The notes under the pieces: generated by a model
Seen by the model: the letters and a program-made list of their open reading frames with translations, nothing else
Database searches by the model: none
What the model was told of the DNA's origin: nothing
Translations under genes and position numbers: made by a program
Shown here: piece after piece, positions 63,466-64,000 of the stretch
How positions within the stretch are numbered: the first letter of the stretch is position 1
How the letters are laid out: each line of letters starts with the position of its first letter
Assembly (NCBI RefSeq): GCF_954871325.1
Contig: NC_088775.1
Location: 47,283,561 to 47,347,560 of the forward strand
Length of the DNA: 64,000 bases
Source: Gordionus sp. m RMFG-2023
Lineage: Eukaryota > Nematomorpha > Gordioida > Chordodea > Parachordodidae
Direction of reading: 5' to 3'

Positions 63466-64000
63466 GTGATTATGATAATATAAATGAGGATGAATATTTT
63501 ATATACGATAATGATCATGATACACAATCTGAATTAGATAAAGAAATGTTAGCTGAAGACAATAAACTTAATATTATTAATATGAAATCATTTATTAAAG
63601 TATATTTCTCTTTAATTAGCTAAAAAAAAATAAGTTAACTAAATGGAAAAAGGATCTTTCTAATCAAAGAATAAGAACTCATTAACAAATTTAGTTATTC
63701 ATCTGCCAGGAGTAAAAGAATGAAGAAAGAAGCTGACACTCCAGAAAAATGTTTTGACTTGTTCATAACACCAAAAATGATTGAAAAGATTATTTATCAT
63801 ACTAATGGAAAAATTAAAATTATATGTAAAAAACCAATATGAAAGTTCTACTGTTGATGTGACATAATTCAAGACATTACTGGGAAATCTTTATTTAGCT
63901 GGAATTTTTAAATCTAACCATCAAAATAAAAATATTTTTTTTCAAATATGTAAAATAAATTTATGTTTAGAACACATTAATGTTTTATGTAATAAAAGTT
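63466..64000 (+). pseudogene. piggyBac transposase remnant, runs off the window
   Basis: Plus-strand frames in order: an acidic N-terminal part (DYDNINEDEYFIYDNDHDTQ), then a frame with VIHLPGVK-like residues, then KKEADTPEKCFDLFITPKMI and EKIIYHTNGKIK (63720-63830), and VDVT, a stop, FKTLLGNLYLAGIFKSNHQN (63850-63925). This is the start of the piggyBac DDD transposase domain (PGPR...P.ECF.LFFT..MI..IV..TN, then ALIGLL.LAG). At least two frameshifts and two stops show it is inactive. The catalytic Asp residues would lie beyond the window. The 5' terminus with its TTAA could not be fixed. Confidence 0.8.

Overview
This is a strongly AT-rich animal nuclear sequence (by eye about three quarters A+T; not counted). 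It has spliced exons with GT..AG borders, LINEs, many hAT DNA transposons, a piggyBac piece and LTR-element fossils. The transposase and LINE proteins look like those common in arthropods, and in insects in particular, but I cannot name the species.

The one host gene I can support is an inositol polyphosphate 5-phosphatase of the INPP5E type on the + strand. Its catalytic domain lies in seven exons at 16816-17063, 24348-24472, 35741-35860, 41864-41965, 45008-45187, 45762-45877 and 49315-49473. All six intron phases fit, giving one 349-residue open frame with the conserved 5-phosphatase motifs in order. The N-terminal part should lie upstream of 16816, and I could not place it. The introns total more than 31 kb and are filled with nested transposons, so from 16.8 to 49.5 kb the window is mostly intron of this gene.

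Layout. 1-9.4 kb: short tandem and inverted repeats, a PHD-finger ORF, and a 5.9-kb foldback element whose core is a palindromic array of ACGCGT-containing units. 9.6-11.1 kb: a compact broken LTR retroelement. 11.2-13.7 kb: tandem arrays, one split by an insertion. 14.6-16.6 kb: a LINE reverse transcriptase split by a hAT element. 17-24 kb: a second type of LINE and hAT elements nested in one another. 25.4-29.3 kb: a transposon with about 0.5-kb inverted ends and a decayed transposase carrying a DGAASQYKN signature. 31.4-33.9 kb: a hAT-like foldback element made of tandem units. 36.6-39.6 kb: a third inverted repeat and a LINE. 43-44 kb: a LINE inside another repeat. 45.9-49.2 kb: two hAT elements. 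50.6 kb: a TA-flanked MITE. 51.2-53.8 kb: a hAT and a gag/protease fossil. 55.8-57.7 kb: a hAT with a perfect 8-bp target duplication and another element nested in it. 58.1-59.1 kb: unrecognised coding-like sequence with an in-frame duplication. 62.9-64 kb: a hAT end and the start of a piggyBac transposase.

I saw no CRISPR array, rRNA or intact tRNA. No complete transposase frame remains, so any mobilisation would need outside enzymes.
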